From positions 1 to 64,000 of the forward strand of contig UQDP01000001.1 of assembly GCA_900539845.1 (NCBI GenBank): a DNA stretch of 64,000 bases, written 5' to 3'. Made by a program: the position numbers and the translations under genes. How positions within the stretch are numbered: the stretch's first letter is position 1; each line of letters starts with the position of its first letter. The notes beneath the pieces were generated by a model. That model saw only the letters and a list, made by a program, of their open reading frames with translations. It made no database searches and had not been told where the DNA came from. The DNA comes from an uncultured Oscillospiraceae bacterium. Its GTDB lineage: Bacteria > Bacillota > Clostridia > Oscillospirales > Acutalibacteraceae. Shown here piece by piece: positions 24,441-32,700 of this stretch.

Positions 24441-25073
24441 TTATTCCTCCGTAAATTCTGAAATTTGTCCTTTTTGTATTCTTTGAATATTAGCTGCAAT
24501 TCGTTCTTCAGGCCAGTCCCACCATTTCAAATTTAGCAGGGATTTAATTGTTTTTTTATCAAAGCGTTTTCTTATTGCTTTTGCCGGTATACCTCCTACA
24601 ATTGTATAAGGCGGTACATCTTTTGTTACAACAGCCCTAGCTCCGATTATTGCACCGTCACCGATAGTAACTCCTGAGAGAATAATTGAGTCATAGCCAA
24701 TCCATACATCATTTCCGATTATAATATTTCCTTTATTATCCCATGCTTTTGCAACATTTTTCTTTTCAAGCTCCCACTCTTCAAAGAACAAAGGAAAAGT
24801 ATAAGTCGATAATGATGTAAGCGTATGGTTGGCGCTGTTAAAAAGAAACTTTGCTCCGCAGGCAATAGAACAAAACTTCCCGATAATGAGTTTGTCACAA
24901 TTGATGGGATAATGATATAGGACATTGTTTTTCTCAAAATCGCGCGGGTCATTAACAAAGTCATTATAGATTGTATAATCGCCAACTTCGATATTTAAGT
25001 CTGTAATAACATTCTTTAGGTATACTGTTTCGGTATCACCAGTACGTGGATAGATTTTTCTATTATCAGGCAT
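24441..25073 (-). CDS. Vat/CatB-family xenobiotic acetyltransferase
   Basis: A 210-residue hexapeptide-repeat acyltransferase related to streptogramin A acetyltransferases (Vat) and type B chloramphenicol acetyltransferases. It has IGDY-like VGDYTIYND, the [13 protein letters not shown] turn, the catalytic histidine in [43 protein letters not shown] and a C-terminal WWDWPEERI. It uses acetyl-CoA. Many such proteins confer drug resistance, but close homologues of unknown role also exist. It is the first gene of a pair with the Ntn hydrolase. Confidence 0.87.
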   Translation of the reverse strand: MPDNRKIYPRTGDTETVYLKNVITDLNIEVGDYTIYNDFVNDPRDFEKNNVLYHYPINCDKLIIGKFCSIACGAKFLFNSANHTLTSLSTYTFPLFFEEWELEKKNVAKAWDNKGNIIIGNDVWIGYDSIILSGVTIGDGAIIGARAVVTKDVPPYTIVGGIPAKAIRKRFDKKTIKSLLNLKWWDWPEERIAANIQRIQKGQISEFTEE

Positions 25074-25171
25074 TTATTTTCCTCCTGTCTGTTTATTAAT
25101 GCAGTTTAATTTTACAAACGAAAAGTGACCATATCAATACACCAAATAATACAGAAACGAACTATATAAAA

Positions 25172-25198
25172 GGAGAGCTGCCGTAACAGCAGCTCTCC
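25172..25198 (-). terminator. Terminator of the CD3324-like gene
   Basis: GGAGAGCTGC (25172-25181) pairs exactly with GCAGCTCTCC (25189-25198); on the minus strand TTTTATATAG follows. Confidence 0.8.
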
Positions 25199-25202
25199 AA
25201 AT

Positions 25203-25466
25203 TTATTTTTTGTATATTATTTTTCTGATGGCATAAATAGAAAGATAGTATCTGTCAGCAAGTTCTTCTATCGAGGCACCGTTGCGGTACTTAGAAATGA
25301 TAATAGAATTGCGTTTTGATAACTCTTTTCTGTAGCCGGATAATTCTCCCCAAGATTTATGTTGCTCGTTTTTCGCAGGAACATATACGTAACCTGCCTG
25401 CACATATTCTTGCAGTTCCTTAATCAACTTGTCGGGCAGAATTTCTTTTGCATTAATATATTTCAT
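25203..25466 (-). CDS. Small helix-turn-helix protein, CD3324 family
   Basis: An 87-residue protein. KYINAKEILPDKLIKELQEY and AGYVYVPAK lead to a C-terminal helix-turn-helix (ASIEELADRYYLSIYAIRKI), resembling Mor-type activators and the CD3324 family of Clostridia. ATG 25466 is chosen because AGGAG lies upstream and family members begin MKY. It is monocistronic with its own terminator and an unusually structured upstream region. The target is unknown. Confidence 0.75.
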   Translation of the reverse strand: MKYINAKEILPDKLIKELQEYVQAGYVYVPAKNEQHKSWGELSGYRKELSKRNSIIISKYRNGASIEELADRYYLSIYAIRKIIYKK

Positions 25467-25501
25467 TTGCAGGCTTTCTCCTTGATTAATATAGTCAAGT
25501 G

Positions 25502-25577
25502 GCAAAGCCAGCATTATCTATATTAGCGACAGATTATCTCTCCACGCAATTGTCGCTTATACTGGCTTTGCGTGGAG
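25502..25577 (-). promoter_or_regulatory. Leader with mutually exclusive hairpins
   Basis: Three exact pairings compete: GCAAAGCCAG (25502-25511) with CTGGCTTTGC (25562-25571); GCGACA (25526-25531) with TGTCGC (25551-25556), nested inside the first; and CTCCACGCAA (25540-25549) with TTGCGTGGAG (25568-25577), which shares bases with the first. It lies in the 5' region of the CD3324-like gene and could act as a switch. The remaining bases up to 25778 show no further feature. Confidence 0.45.
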
Positions 25578-25778
25578 TAAAGCATCGTTTTTTCTCTTTT
25601 TATTTTCACACATATATATCACCTTCATTTGTTCATCTTTGATTTCAGTGTATCACAAACACATGTTCAAATCAACTCATGATATTATGTCAAAAATATA
25701 ATGATTAATGACGGTTGTATTTTTAAGGTAATTGTATAATGTTATTTTTAAACGCTCCAAAGTTAACGATTCAAATTA

Positions 25779-25806
25779 GCTTACCAGCTCTAAAAAAGAG
25801 GTTATC
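25779..25806 (+). repeat. Direct repeat copy 2 of tRNA-Thr 3' end, with terminator
   Basis: GCTTACCAGCTC, then T in place of C, then AAAAAAGAGGTTATC: a 27/28 match to 19558-19585. It continues into a terminator hairpin (arms 25792-25806 and 25812-25826) resembling that of the tRNA-Thr gene. There is no tRNA body upstream, so this is an att-like duplicate. The hairpin probably ends transcription of the leftward GNAT gene. Confidence 0.75.
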
Positions 25807-25854
25807 CTAAAGATGACCTCTTTTTTTACTGGATATGCACTGTTACTAGATAAA

Positions 25855-26334
25855 TCATTTTAGAATCTTCTCCATATATCCGCAAGTGAAAGAAAAGAAA
25901 TCGTACTTTTGGGTATAAACAGGCGTAAAACCAAACTTCATGTACCATTCCTTTAACTTTTTATTTTCTTCAACAATACTGATTCTAATCTTGTCAGCTT
26001 TTAATGAATGTGCAATTTCAAAACAATGCTCAAGCAATTTCTTTCCTATTCCTTTATGCCTATACTCTGGCAAAACACAAAGGTTATTAAGTTCACAAAC
26101 ATTATCGTTAATTTCGATAGCATAAAAGCCTACTATTTTATCATTATCGAAATATGAAAACATTTTTCTACCGTTGTCATATTGCTCTGTTAATTTTTCT
26201 TCTGTTGTAGCATAAGCAACATATCTCGGAGCGTTCTCTTCAGTGATATTAAATTCATTTGCAACAGTTTTAAAACTTTCTCTGATAACTTTTGCACCCT
26301 CGACTAAATCATTTTTTGAAATTTCTTTAATCAT
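25855..26334 (-). CDS. GNAT-family N-acetyltransferase
   Basis: A 159-residue acetyl-CoA-dependent transferase. The acetyl-CoA site is the LCVLPEYRHKGIGKKLLEHC segment, followed by the ADKIRISIVEENKKLKEWYMKFGF strand-helix typical of GNATs. It is the last gene of a minus-strand run that includes a P-loop kinase 3 bp upstream. The substrate is unknown. Confidence 0.88.
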   Translation of the reverse strand: MIKEISKNDLVEGAKVIRESFKTVANEFNITEENAPRYVAYATTEEKLTEQYDNGRKMFSYFDNDKIVGFYAIEINDNVCELNNLCVLPEYRHKGIGKKLLEHCFEIAHSLKADKIRISIVEENKKLKEWYMKFGFTPVYTQKYDFFSFTCGYMEKILK

Positions 26335-26337
26335 TGT

Positions 26338-26835
26338 TCAATCCCACTTGTTACTGTTCAAAATCCAAACATCCATTTCGCTTTCGCTTGGTTTTTCAAA
26401 TTTAGACAACAGTTTATCCATTAAACCTTGGTCTAAATAAAAGTCTGAACCACTGTTTTCTTCTTTGATTTTATTATTTCTTTTTTCAATTAACTGATGC
26501 CATCTCTCATCATCAATATCAATATAATGCCACTCGACATCAATACCTTGTTCAGAGAAAAAATCAGTAATTTCACGGCGTTCTTGTTTAGTCCAAAAGC
26601 CCCAGTCTAAAATAACATTACATCCTGCTTTGACAATTTCAACAGCTTTTTTAGCAAGATAATTATTTACTCTCTTTGCAAAAATGTTGTAAAATTCACC
26701 TTGCTCATTATTTATTAAATCAAAAGTTGCTTCGTCTGTTGACAATATAACAGCATTAATTTTTTCTTTAAGTTGTTTTGCATAGTAGGATTTCCCACTG
26801 CAAATCTTACCGCAAACTGCAATTACTTTAGCCAT
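26338..26835 (-). CDS. P-loop ATP-binding kinase-like protein
   Basis: A 165-residue AAA/zeta-toxin-like kinase fold. Walker A is VCGKICSGKSYYA (residues ~6-18). STDEATFD resembles the substrate-binding acidic site of Zeta toxins and chloramphenicol phosphotransferase-like kinases. VILDWGFWTKQERREI provides the usual Arg-rich helix. The C-terminal residues SESEMDVWILNS are family-typical. Resistance kinase or nucleotide kinase roles are both possible. It is encoded between the GNAT and NUDIX genes in the same direction. Confidence 0.8.
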   Translation of the reverse strand: MAKVIAVCGKICSGKSYYAKQLKEKINAVILSTDEATFDLINNEQGEFYNIFAKRVNNYLAKKAVEIVKAGCNVILDWGFWTKQERREITDFFSEQGIDVEWHYIDIDDERWHQLIEKRNNKIKEENSGSDFYLDQGLMDKLLSKFEKPSESEMDVWILNSNKWD

Positions 26836-26851
26836 AAATACATCCTGTTAA

Positions 26852-27304
26852 TTATTTCAAATAATTATTTTTAATAAGCCAGTCTAATATTACTTTTGCT
26901 CTGCTTTCGAGAGTCGGCAATTCATCCTTTGAAAAATAATCAAGTTTGAAACTCTCACCGTCTGTAATTTTCAAATCGCCTGATATATCATTTGCCAAAT
27001 ACAACACAACAACTGAATAGAGTTCATCTTCATTAGGATATTTGAAATAAAACTCTTCACCAGAAAACACGTTCAGCAAAGTAAAAGATTTTGCGTCCAA
27101 ATTTGTTTCTTCCTTTAATTCTCTTACTGCTGTTTCTTCTAAAGTTTCTCCTAACTCCATTGATCCACCGGGTATACCCCAAGTATTTGTATCAGACCTT
27201 AAATTCAACAGGATTTTATTGTTTTTCATAACAACTACTGTTGCACCCGCCGATAACATAGGTGCGTGACCGATATACTTTCTCATTTTTGAAATATAAC
27301 TCAT
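26852..27304 (-). CDS. NUDIX hydrolase
   Basis: A 150-residue Mg-dependent nucleoside-diphosphate-linked hydrolase. The Nudix box is intact as GSMELGETLEETAVRELKEE plus TNL (GX5EX7REUXEEXGU form with T in place of the last G). IPGG precedes it and DYFSKDELPTLESRAKVILDW closes the fold. It is located between kinase and HIT genes on the minus strand. Substrate cannot be predicted; possibilities include oxidised nucleotides, ADP-ribose or alarmones. Confidence 0.9.
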   Translation of the reverse strand: MSYISKMRKYIGHAPMLSAGATVVVMKNNKILLNLRSDTNTWGIPGGSMELGETLEETAVRELKEETNLDAKSFTLLNVFSGEEFYFKYPNEDELYSVVVLYLANDISGDLKITDGESFKLDYFSKDELPTLESRAKVILDWLIKNNYLK

Positions 27305-27365
27305 AAAATTTCCTCATAATCGATAATCGTCAATATTCATTTTAACTAACGGCGAATTTTTAAGA

Positions 27366-27833
27366 TTAAAGTGATGTTTCATATTTATCCAATTCTTTCA
27401 GAAGTTTATTTTTCATTTCTTCAAGTTCATCATTGTTTGGAATATTATCATCATTCCACATTATTTCCTGTGGCAGCCACCAAACAGGACCTTTGCCGTC
27501 GTTTCCGTAGTCTCCTAAATCGCCTTTTACTCTGGGAAACAAGTGCCAATGCAAATGATTATCACCGTTACCAAGACACTCGTAATTCATTTTGTCACAA
27601 TCAAAAGCTGTAGCAACAGCTTTTGAAACAATAACCATTTCTTTCATAAACTTGGATAGAAACTCATCATTCAACTGATACAGTTCCGTTGCGTGCCTTT
27701 TACACATAAAAATTGTGTAACCGTAAAAATGCTGATTCCAACCAAGCACAACAATTCCTGTTTCAAGTTCTTTTACGAAAAATGAGTTTTCTCCTTTTAA
27801 TGATTTTTCGATAATATTACAAATATCACACAT
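27366..27833 (-). CDS. HIT-family protein
   Basis: A 155-residue nucleotide hydrolase/transferase of the histidine-triad superfamily. The triad is HLHWHLFPR, and upstream LGWNQHFYGYTIFMCKRH corresponds to the nucleotide-binding strand. It is encoded 2 bp after the histidine phosphatase gene, so the two are probably translated from one transcript. Substrates of HIT enzymes are dinucleoside polyphosphates or nucleoside phosphoramidates; the specific one is unknown. Confidence 0.9.
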   Translation of the reverse strand: MCDICNIIEKSLKGENSFFVKELETGIVVLGWNQHFYGYTIFMCKRHATELYQLNDEFLSKFMKEMVIVSKAVATAFDCDKMNYECLGNGDNHLHWHLFPRVKGDLGDYGNDGKGPVWWLPQEIMWNDDNIPNNDELEEMKNKLLKELDKYETSL

Positions 27834-27835
27834 AA

Positions 27836-28396
27836 CTACACCTCAATTTCTAATGCTATTTCAGCACTTGGAATACTTGGATACTTTTCTTTGTTCGAAT
27901 ATTTTGTTTTATTGGCAATAAATTTAATTATGTTAATAACACCACCGTGAGTAACAAGTAAAACATTTTTATCATAATCCACAAGTTCTTTTATGAATTT
28001 CTCCCAAGCCTTACTCACTCTTTCATAAAACTCTTTTGGACTTTCTCCATTTGGATAATGTTCATCCCATTCAAGATTTCGCCAATACATATTAGGATAA
28101 TTTTTTTCAGCTATATAATTATCCATTCCGGCAAGTACACCATTATTTACTTCCCTGAATTCAGGCATTAATTCAACAGAAAGATTTAGCTTCTCTGCAA
28201 TAATAGTTGCCGTCTGTTTTGCTCTCGCAATATCACTTGAATAGATTTTGCCAATATTGTAATGTTCAAAATTGTTAGAAAGATTATTTGCTAAATCTAT
28301 TGACTGCTGTATTCCTAATTCTGTTAATGGACAATCACTCCAACCGCCTCGAACCGAGTCATCATCTTGCCCATGCCTTATAAGATAACATATCAT
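27836..28396 (-). CDS. Histidine phosphatase family protein
   Basis: A 186-residue phosphoglycerate mutase-like phosphatase. The catalytic LIRHGQDD starts the protein, the GWSDCPLTELGIQQ loop and SSDIARAKQTA follow, the acid is in EFREVNNG, and the second histidine is in LLVTHGGVINII. It is the first gene of the HIT-NUDIX-kinase-GNAT run on the minus strand. The substrate is unknown. Confidence 0.92.
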   Translation of the reverse strand: MICYLIRHGQDDDSVRGGWSDCPLTELGIQQSIDLANNLSNNFEHYNIGKIYSSDIARAKQTATIIAEKLNLSVELMPEFREVNNGVLAGMDNYIAEKNYPNMYWRNLEWDEHYPNGESPKEFYERVSKAWEKFIKELVDYDKNVLLVTHGGVINIIKFIANKTKYSNKEKYPSIPSAEIALEIEV

Positions 28397-28467
28397 TTTA
28401 TATCTCCAAATGTTTTATAATTACATATTATCATAACTTAGTGCTAAATTCCATAATAATTGAAAAA

Positions 28468-28500
28468 CCTGCTGCAATTATAAAAGTTAATTGTAGCAGG
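28468..28500 (-). terminator. Terminator after the 28521-28865 gene
   Basis: CCTGCTGCAATTA (28468-28480) pairs with TAATTGTAGCAGG (28488-28500) with one wobble; TTTTT follows on the minus strand. Confidence 0.8.
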
Positions 28501-28520
28501 TTAATTAGCAATAATTGAAT

Positions 28521-28865
28521 TTACTTTGCCCAAGATGCATTAGGTAAATATTCTTCAAGAATACCTCTTTTCAAGCCGTATTCTTTTGCTTCTTCATATT
28601 GTTCAGGATAGTCATGGTCGACTTCAAATATCTTGTCATTGAAAATTATGTAGTGATAATCATAGTTTTTCAAATCTATATACCAGATAGGCTCATCAAC
28701 CATTGATTTTTTCAGTTTCGGCAGAATTTCTTCAACCTTGCTGTCTTCTATCTCAACAATATAACTGACACCATCATTTTCTCTTGTTTCAAGTATATTA
28801 AATTCATCAAGTATGGTTTTATCTTTCAAGCTTTCTTCAATTATGCAACCAGTATATGTACCCAT
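28521..28865 (-). CDS. Conserved hypothetical protein
   Basis: A 114-residue soluble protein of unknown function. It has the pattern of a small Firmicutes family: TGCIIEESLKDKTIL at the start, EPIWYIDLKNYDYHYIIFNDKIFEVD in the middle (a beta-rich segment), and YPEQYEEAKEYGLKRGI near the end. ATG 28865 is chosen because AGAGAG precedes it and family members begin here; the frame is open upstream. It is a single-gene unit with its own terminator. No catalytic motif is visible. Confidence 0.65.
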   Translation of the reverse strand: MGTYTGCIIEESLKDKTILDEFNILETRENDGVSYIVEIEDSKVEEILPKLKKSMVDEPIWYIDLKNYDYHYIIFNDKIFEVDHDYPEQYEEAKEYGLKRGILEEYLPNASWAK

Positions 28866-29006
28866 ATTATTCTCTCTTTTCCTCTCTATCTTCTTAATAA
28901 AAAGTCTTTTTAACTTTTTATAATACTTTACACTTATGTCAACATAAAACACATGTGTTAACCTAAATTAATACTATTTAATTTTATTCGTTGCTGCCAA
29001 ACTAAT

Positions 29007-29720
29007 CTAAATTAAACATTTATTTTTCAATATATCATCTTTAAATATATCAATAAATTGCTTACCGAAATCAGTTATGTAATAATCAAAATCTGATTTG
29101 CTTTTTTGTGTATCAGCAGAACCAGCTTCATGCCAAATAATATTAGTTTGCTGTTCAACAAAACCAACAGATAATAATCTCAACACAGAAGCGATGGAAA
29201 CTTTATTTTCTTTAATTATTACTCCTCCATGATAGTAAAACTCACATAAAGAATTTAAATCAGATACAAAAAGTCTATCAATTATTTCTGACATTTCAGC
29301 GAATGTATTCCAAGAAATTTTTGTATCAAGGAATGCTAGATATAGTTTTGCTAATAATTTCGGCTTCTTATTATCAATGTACCTGTCGATTAGTATTAAT
29401 ACATACTCTAACTCTTTATTACGCCTTTTACAATCAGACATTAATTTATCCTTATATTTTGCTTCTATTTCTTCGTCTGCAGTACTATTTATGATTTCAT
29501 CTATGAAAATGCTAAGTTTTTTTAAATAATGACGTGCACATATACTATTGCCAATCTTATACAGTGAAATTACAGTAGAAACAAAAGGAATATCTTTTAA
29601 TAAACCATCGTCTAAAATTGTATCTAATCCCAATTCCACTGCATCACTGGCAATAGTAACTAACTTACTATTAATTGAATCCCTAAAAGCTATAGATAAA
29701 TCTTGTTTGTTTTTGTTCAT
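29007..29720 (-). CDS. Hypothetical protein, 237 residues
   Basis: Function not recognised. The N-terminal ~70 residues contain a moderately hydrophobic segment, LLKDIPFVSTVISLYKIG, that could be a membrane-associated or oligomerising helix. The middle is helical and Lys-rich (YKDKLMSDCKRRNKELEYVLILIDRYID). The C-terminal ~60 residues (VLRLLSVGFVEQQ, YYITDFGKQFIDIF) look like a winged-helix-type domain. It is monocistronic, very AT-rich, and located in mobile cargo, so a phage- or stress-related role is conceivable but unproven. Confidence 0.6.
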   Translation of the reverse strand: MNKNKQDLSIAFRDSINSKLVTIASDAVELGLDTILDDGLLKDIPFVSTVISLYKIGNSICARHYLKKLSIFIDEIINSTADEEIEAKYKDKLMSDCKRRNKELEYVLILIDRYIDNKKPKLLAKLYLAFLDTKISWNTFAEMSEIIDRLFVSDLNSLCEFYYHGGVIIKENKVSIASVLRLLSVGFVEQQTNIIWHEAGSADTQKSKSDFDYYITDFGKQFIDIFKDDILKNKCLI

Positions 29721-29794
29721 ATTGTGCTCCTTTATTTACATTGACTTAACTTAATATTATCATAGTTAAATTTAAAAATCCATAATAACAAAAC

Positions 29795-29830
29795 AAATCC
29801 TCTTCAACAAATGTAGATTGAAGAGGATTT
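29795..29830 (-). terminator. Terminator of the AraC-family gene
   Basis: AAATCCTCTTCAA (29795-29807) pairs exactly with TTGAAGAGGATTT (29818-29830) around a 10-nt loop. Confidence 0.88.
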
Positions 29831-29840
29831 GTTTAAATTA

Positions 29841-30707
29841 TTATTTTTTAATAGGTATCCAAATATAACTTTTATAATTTTCTGAATTCATATTACCTTT
29901 TGGATAAACTTCAATATCCATTTCATAAGTAGGCTTATATTCAGATGTAGGAAAGAATTCCGAGCAAATTTTATGCCAGGTTTCCTGCATGGCATTTGGC
30001 ATCGCACCGTTACATTCAAATATTATCCACGTTCTTGAGGGTATTGTATTCAATCTATATCCGTCAGGCACTTTAATATCTTTTCTGCACTTGCCGCCGA
30101 TGCCATAATCAAATGTTTTAGCATCGGTTGGAATATTGCCATAACAAATTCCTAAAACATCTTCTGATTCATAAAGTGAATCAATAATTGTTTTAATTGT
30201 TCCGTCATTATGTGAGCGTGTCCAAAATTCAGGAATTGTATTCTTGTTAACTTCGTCAACAATGGAGTGCTTTTCTACTTTTTCAAGCACAGTAAAAGCA
30301 CTCTTCTCTTCAATAGAATAATTCATAACATTACCACCCTTTAATATTAAATTTACAGAGAGTCGAGAGAAATGATTAAGCTTTGCGCCATCTGATTTTG
30401 CTTGTGATGGGGTTATATTATGAAATTTCTGAAATGCTCTTGCAAAACTTTCGGGGCTTTCATATCCATACTTAAACGCTACATCAATAACCTTGCATTT
30501 ATTCTTTTGCAAATCTATTCCTGCAAGTGTGAGTCTACGATATCGAATATAATCACCCAATGTGTAACCGCATAGAACAGTAAAAATACGCTGAAAATAG
30601 AAATTTGACATACATGCTCTCTTGGCAATTTCGTTATAATCAACATTTTCTGTTAGATGCTCTTCTATACAGTCAATTGCATCTTGAAATTCCTTCGCCC
30701 AATTCAT
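29841..30707 (-). CDS. AraC-family regulator with GyrI-like effector domain
   Basis: A 288-residue regulator of the Rob/SoxS-like type. Two helix-turn-helix motifs are at residues ~8-105 (YNEIAKRACMSNFYFQRIF and VIDVAFKYGYESPESFARAF). The C-terminal ~150 residues form a GyrI/SbmC-like ligand domain (GICYGNIPTDAKTFDYGIG, TWIIFECNGAMPNAMQETW, EMDIEVYP). Such proteins bind lipophilic cations and activate drug efflux or detoxification genes. It is monocistronic with a strong terminator; its target may be elsewhere in the element. Confidence 0.9.
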   Translation of the reverse strand: MNWAKEFQDAIDCIEEHLTENVDYNEIAKRACMSNFYFQRIFTVLCGYTLGDYIRYRRLTLAGIDLQKNKCKVIDVAFKYGYESPESFARAFQKFHNITPSQAKSDGAKLNHFSRLSVNLILKGGNVMNYSIEEKSAFTVLEKVEKHSIVDEVNKNTIPEFWTRSHNDGTIKTIIDSLYESEDVLGICYGNIPTDAKTFDYGIGGKCRKDIKVPDGYRLNTIPSRTWIIFECNGAMPNAMQETWHKICSEFFPTSEYKPTYEMDIEVYPKGNMNSENYKSYIWIPIKK

Positions 30708-30836
30708 TTTATCAACCTCCTGTAACTAAATCATAAAGGTTTATTAATATAAAATCCTAACATGTATTGTACTTTCTTGCAAGGAACAATATCAAATCAG
30801 AAAATGTTTTTGACCAAAAACTGTGTTATTATATGT

Positions 30837-30899
30837 TCATACAGGTGGCATGCCTTTGAATTCCATTAATGTTCCGCCTAAATCAAAAACAACTACCAT
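30837..30899 (-). pseudogene. HAD hydrolase N-terminal remnant
   Basis: ATG 30899 opens a frame reading VVVFDLGGTLMEFKGMPP and then a stop. This is the motif I start of a HAD-superfamily hydrolase, with nothing of the rest of the enzyme. Its ATG overlaps the 3' end of the upstream gene by 17 bp, as expected of a former operon partner. The remainder was probably lost when the downstream cargo was exchanged. Confidence 0.6.
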
Positions 30900-31677
30900 A
30901 TTCTTTAAACATCTCACAAAATTTCGAATTAGATTTTTCAGTGAATTCTTTTGGTGTAGAAACACGGCTTTTTAATCCTGTATTTTTATAAGTCGCAACC
31001 CATAACAAATATGGATACAATGGCAACTCGTCCTTAACTTTCATATGTATACCATCCCTTATCAGCAATCCGTCTTCTGCTATTTTTCTTGCATCAAAAT
31101 AAAGTCTTGCCCCGGTTATGTATGGAGTATTCACATCCATAGAAATCTTATTATTTTCTTTAGATGCAACAACTATTTCTCCTGAAACATTTCCATTTGA
31201 AAACATTATATAATCTTGAAATTCATTAGGATCACCAAGTAATTTTCCTATAGGTTCACTGAAATTGTTACAAATAGAATTGAAACTTTTTAACAAATTA
31301 TCGTTTTTGATTAAACACCAATTATCATAAGTCGTACTATGAACAAGGACTTTAGATTCATATTTTCTCAAAAAACAATCTTGACAATTATGATGTCTAT
31401 ACATAAATAAACTTTGCTTATATTCATCACGATTCATAACAAGAATTATATTCTTTTCTTTGTTAAAATCTATAAAATCTCCTAAAGACATTTGCCAATT
31501 GCTACTATACTTACTTGCTCTTATACAATAAATTGATCCGTTGACCTTACCGCAAAAGAACTCGTAATCATGAGAATCGGTTAGTTCATACATAAGCCAA
31601 TTATCATTGTACGGCTCATTTGTAAAAGGATTTTTTTCTGTTAATTTAAAATCATTATCAGCAAAATACAACATCAA
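30883..31677 (-). CDS. Hypothetical protein, 264 residues
   Basis: Function not recognised. A soluble protein with several cysteines, including CQDCFLRKY near residue 120, and aromatic-rich stretches (NWLMYELTDSHDYEFFCG, DYIMFSNGNVSGEIVVA, LPLYPYLLWVATYKNTG). There is no signal peptide or membrane segment. A second ATG one codon downstream is equally likely as the start. It precedes a truncated HAD gene that overlaps its end, and follows a radical SAM gene after a hairpin; the three may once have been a functional set. Confidence 0.6.
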   Translation of the reverse strand: MMLYFADNDFKLTEKNPFTNEPYNDNWLMYELTDSHDYEFFCGKVNGSIYCIRASKYSSNWQMSLGDFIDFNKEKNIILVMNRDEYKQSLFMYRHHNCQDCFLRKYESKVLVHSTTYDNWCLIKNDNLLKSFNSICNNFSEPIGKLLGDPNEFQDYIMFSNGNVSGEIVVASKENNKISMDVNTPYITGARLYFDARKIAEDGLLIRDGIHMKVKDELPLYPYLLWVATYKNTGLKSRVSTPKEFTEKSNSKFCEMFKEYGSCF

Positions 31678-31752
31678 TCTAATCCTTTCTTGTACTAAAT
31701 TTGATTATACAATAATTTGGGTCAAAGCTCAATAAAAGTAAAGGAAATTGAT

Positions 31753-31777
31753 AAAGGGCAGGATAAACCTGCCCTTT
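31753..31777 (-). terminator. Hairpin after the radical SAM gene
   Basis: AAAGGGCAGG (31753-31762) pairs exactly with CCTGCCCTTT (31768-31777). The following U content is modest, so termination may be partial. Confidence 0.65.
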
Positions 31778-31779
31778 AT

Positions 31780-32529
31780 TTATACTGTATATGATTTCAT
31801 TATATTTAAAATAGAATTCTCATATATATTTCCATTAATCACATCACCGTTAGAAGAAAAACTAACTGTTTTCATATCCTTTTGATTTTCGATATACGGA
31901 TTATTGTACTCTATATCTTCTTTGAAATATTTCCCCAAATACTTTAAAGCATTGCCACTGGGGAAAATAACATTACCGCTTGATTTCTCAATTCCAATGG
32001 CATCAAACTCTTTTAAAATTTTTCTTGTCTGCAAATTGTACTTGTTATCATCGTCCATGCTGACAAGCCAAGCGGGATGGGTGTAAATAGATATTCTTTC
32101 ATCAAGTACAGCTTGCGCAAATACCTTAACATATTCAATAGGAATTGTTTCCTGATGAAAAGCGTCAACTGAAAGCATAACACTATTTACCCCGCTTTCA
32201 GCAAGCATGTGTGTAACATTTTTAATCCTGTTAATATCTTTGCTGAAATATCCGTTTGTAATCAATTCTCTATTAGGGATATTCATTTCTTTCGCAGCAG
32301 AATGAATTTTACAAACTGTTTTAGGATACAACAACGGCTCGCCGCCAAAAGTCATAAGTGAATTGATTTTATAAAGCTTGCAAATATCGTAAACTGCTTT
32401 TTCAACTATTTCTCCGTCGATATATTCATTAGAAATATGATTGCCTTGTGAGCAATGTTTGCACTTTCCTGTGCAAGCCATAGTAACTACAAATTCTATT
32501 CTATTTATGTTTTTCAAATATTTATTCAT
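31780..32529 (-). CDS. Radical SAM protein
   Basis: A 249-residue iron-sulfur enzyme. The 4Fe-4S site CTGKCKHC gives Cys19, Cys23 and Cys26; the SAM-binding GGEP lies at 62-65. ELITNGYF, SVDAFHQETIP and a short C-terminal region (VSFSSNGDVINGNIYENSILNIM) follow. That region resembles the end of SPASM/Twitch proteins but lacks cysteines for auxiliary clusters. No precursor peptide gene is evident next to it, so the substrate is unknown. Its frame and composition match the surrounding cargo. Confidence 0.85.
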   Translation of the reverse strand: MNKYLKNINRIEFVVTMACTGKCKHCSQGNHISNEYIDGEIVEKAVYDICKLYKINSLMTFGGEPLLYPKTVCKIHSAAKEMNIPNRELITNGYFSKDINRIKNVTHMLAESGVNSVMLSVDAFHQETIPIEYVKVFAQAVLDERISIYTHPAWLVSMDDDNKYNLQTRKILKEFDAIGIEKSSGNVIFPSGNALKYLGKYFKEDIEYNNPYIENQKDMKTVSFSSNGDVINGNIYENSILNIMKSYTV

Positions 32530-32700
32530 TAATAACTACTCCTTAATATTGTAAATTCACTAATATAAGGCGCAATTATCGACAACAATTAAATACTTTT
32601 AACTCGATACAATCTGTTGTCATTTAATTGCAGCGAGCAAATACCTTGAAAAAATAACATAATGTTTTTCCTCTTTAACACAATTTAATTAGTAAAATAA

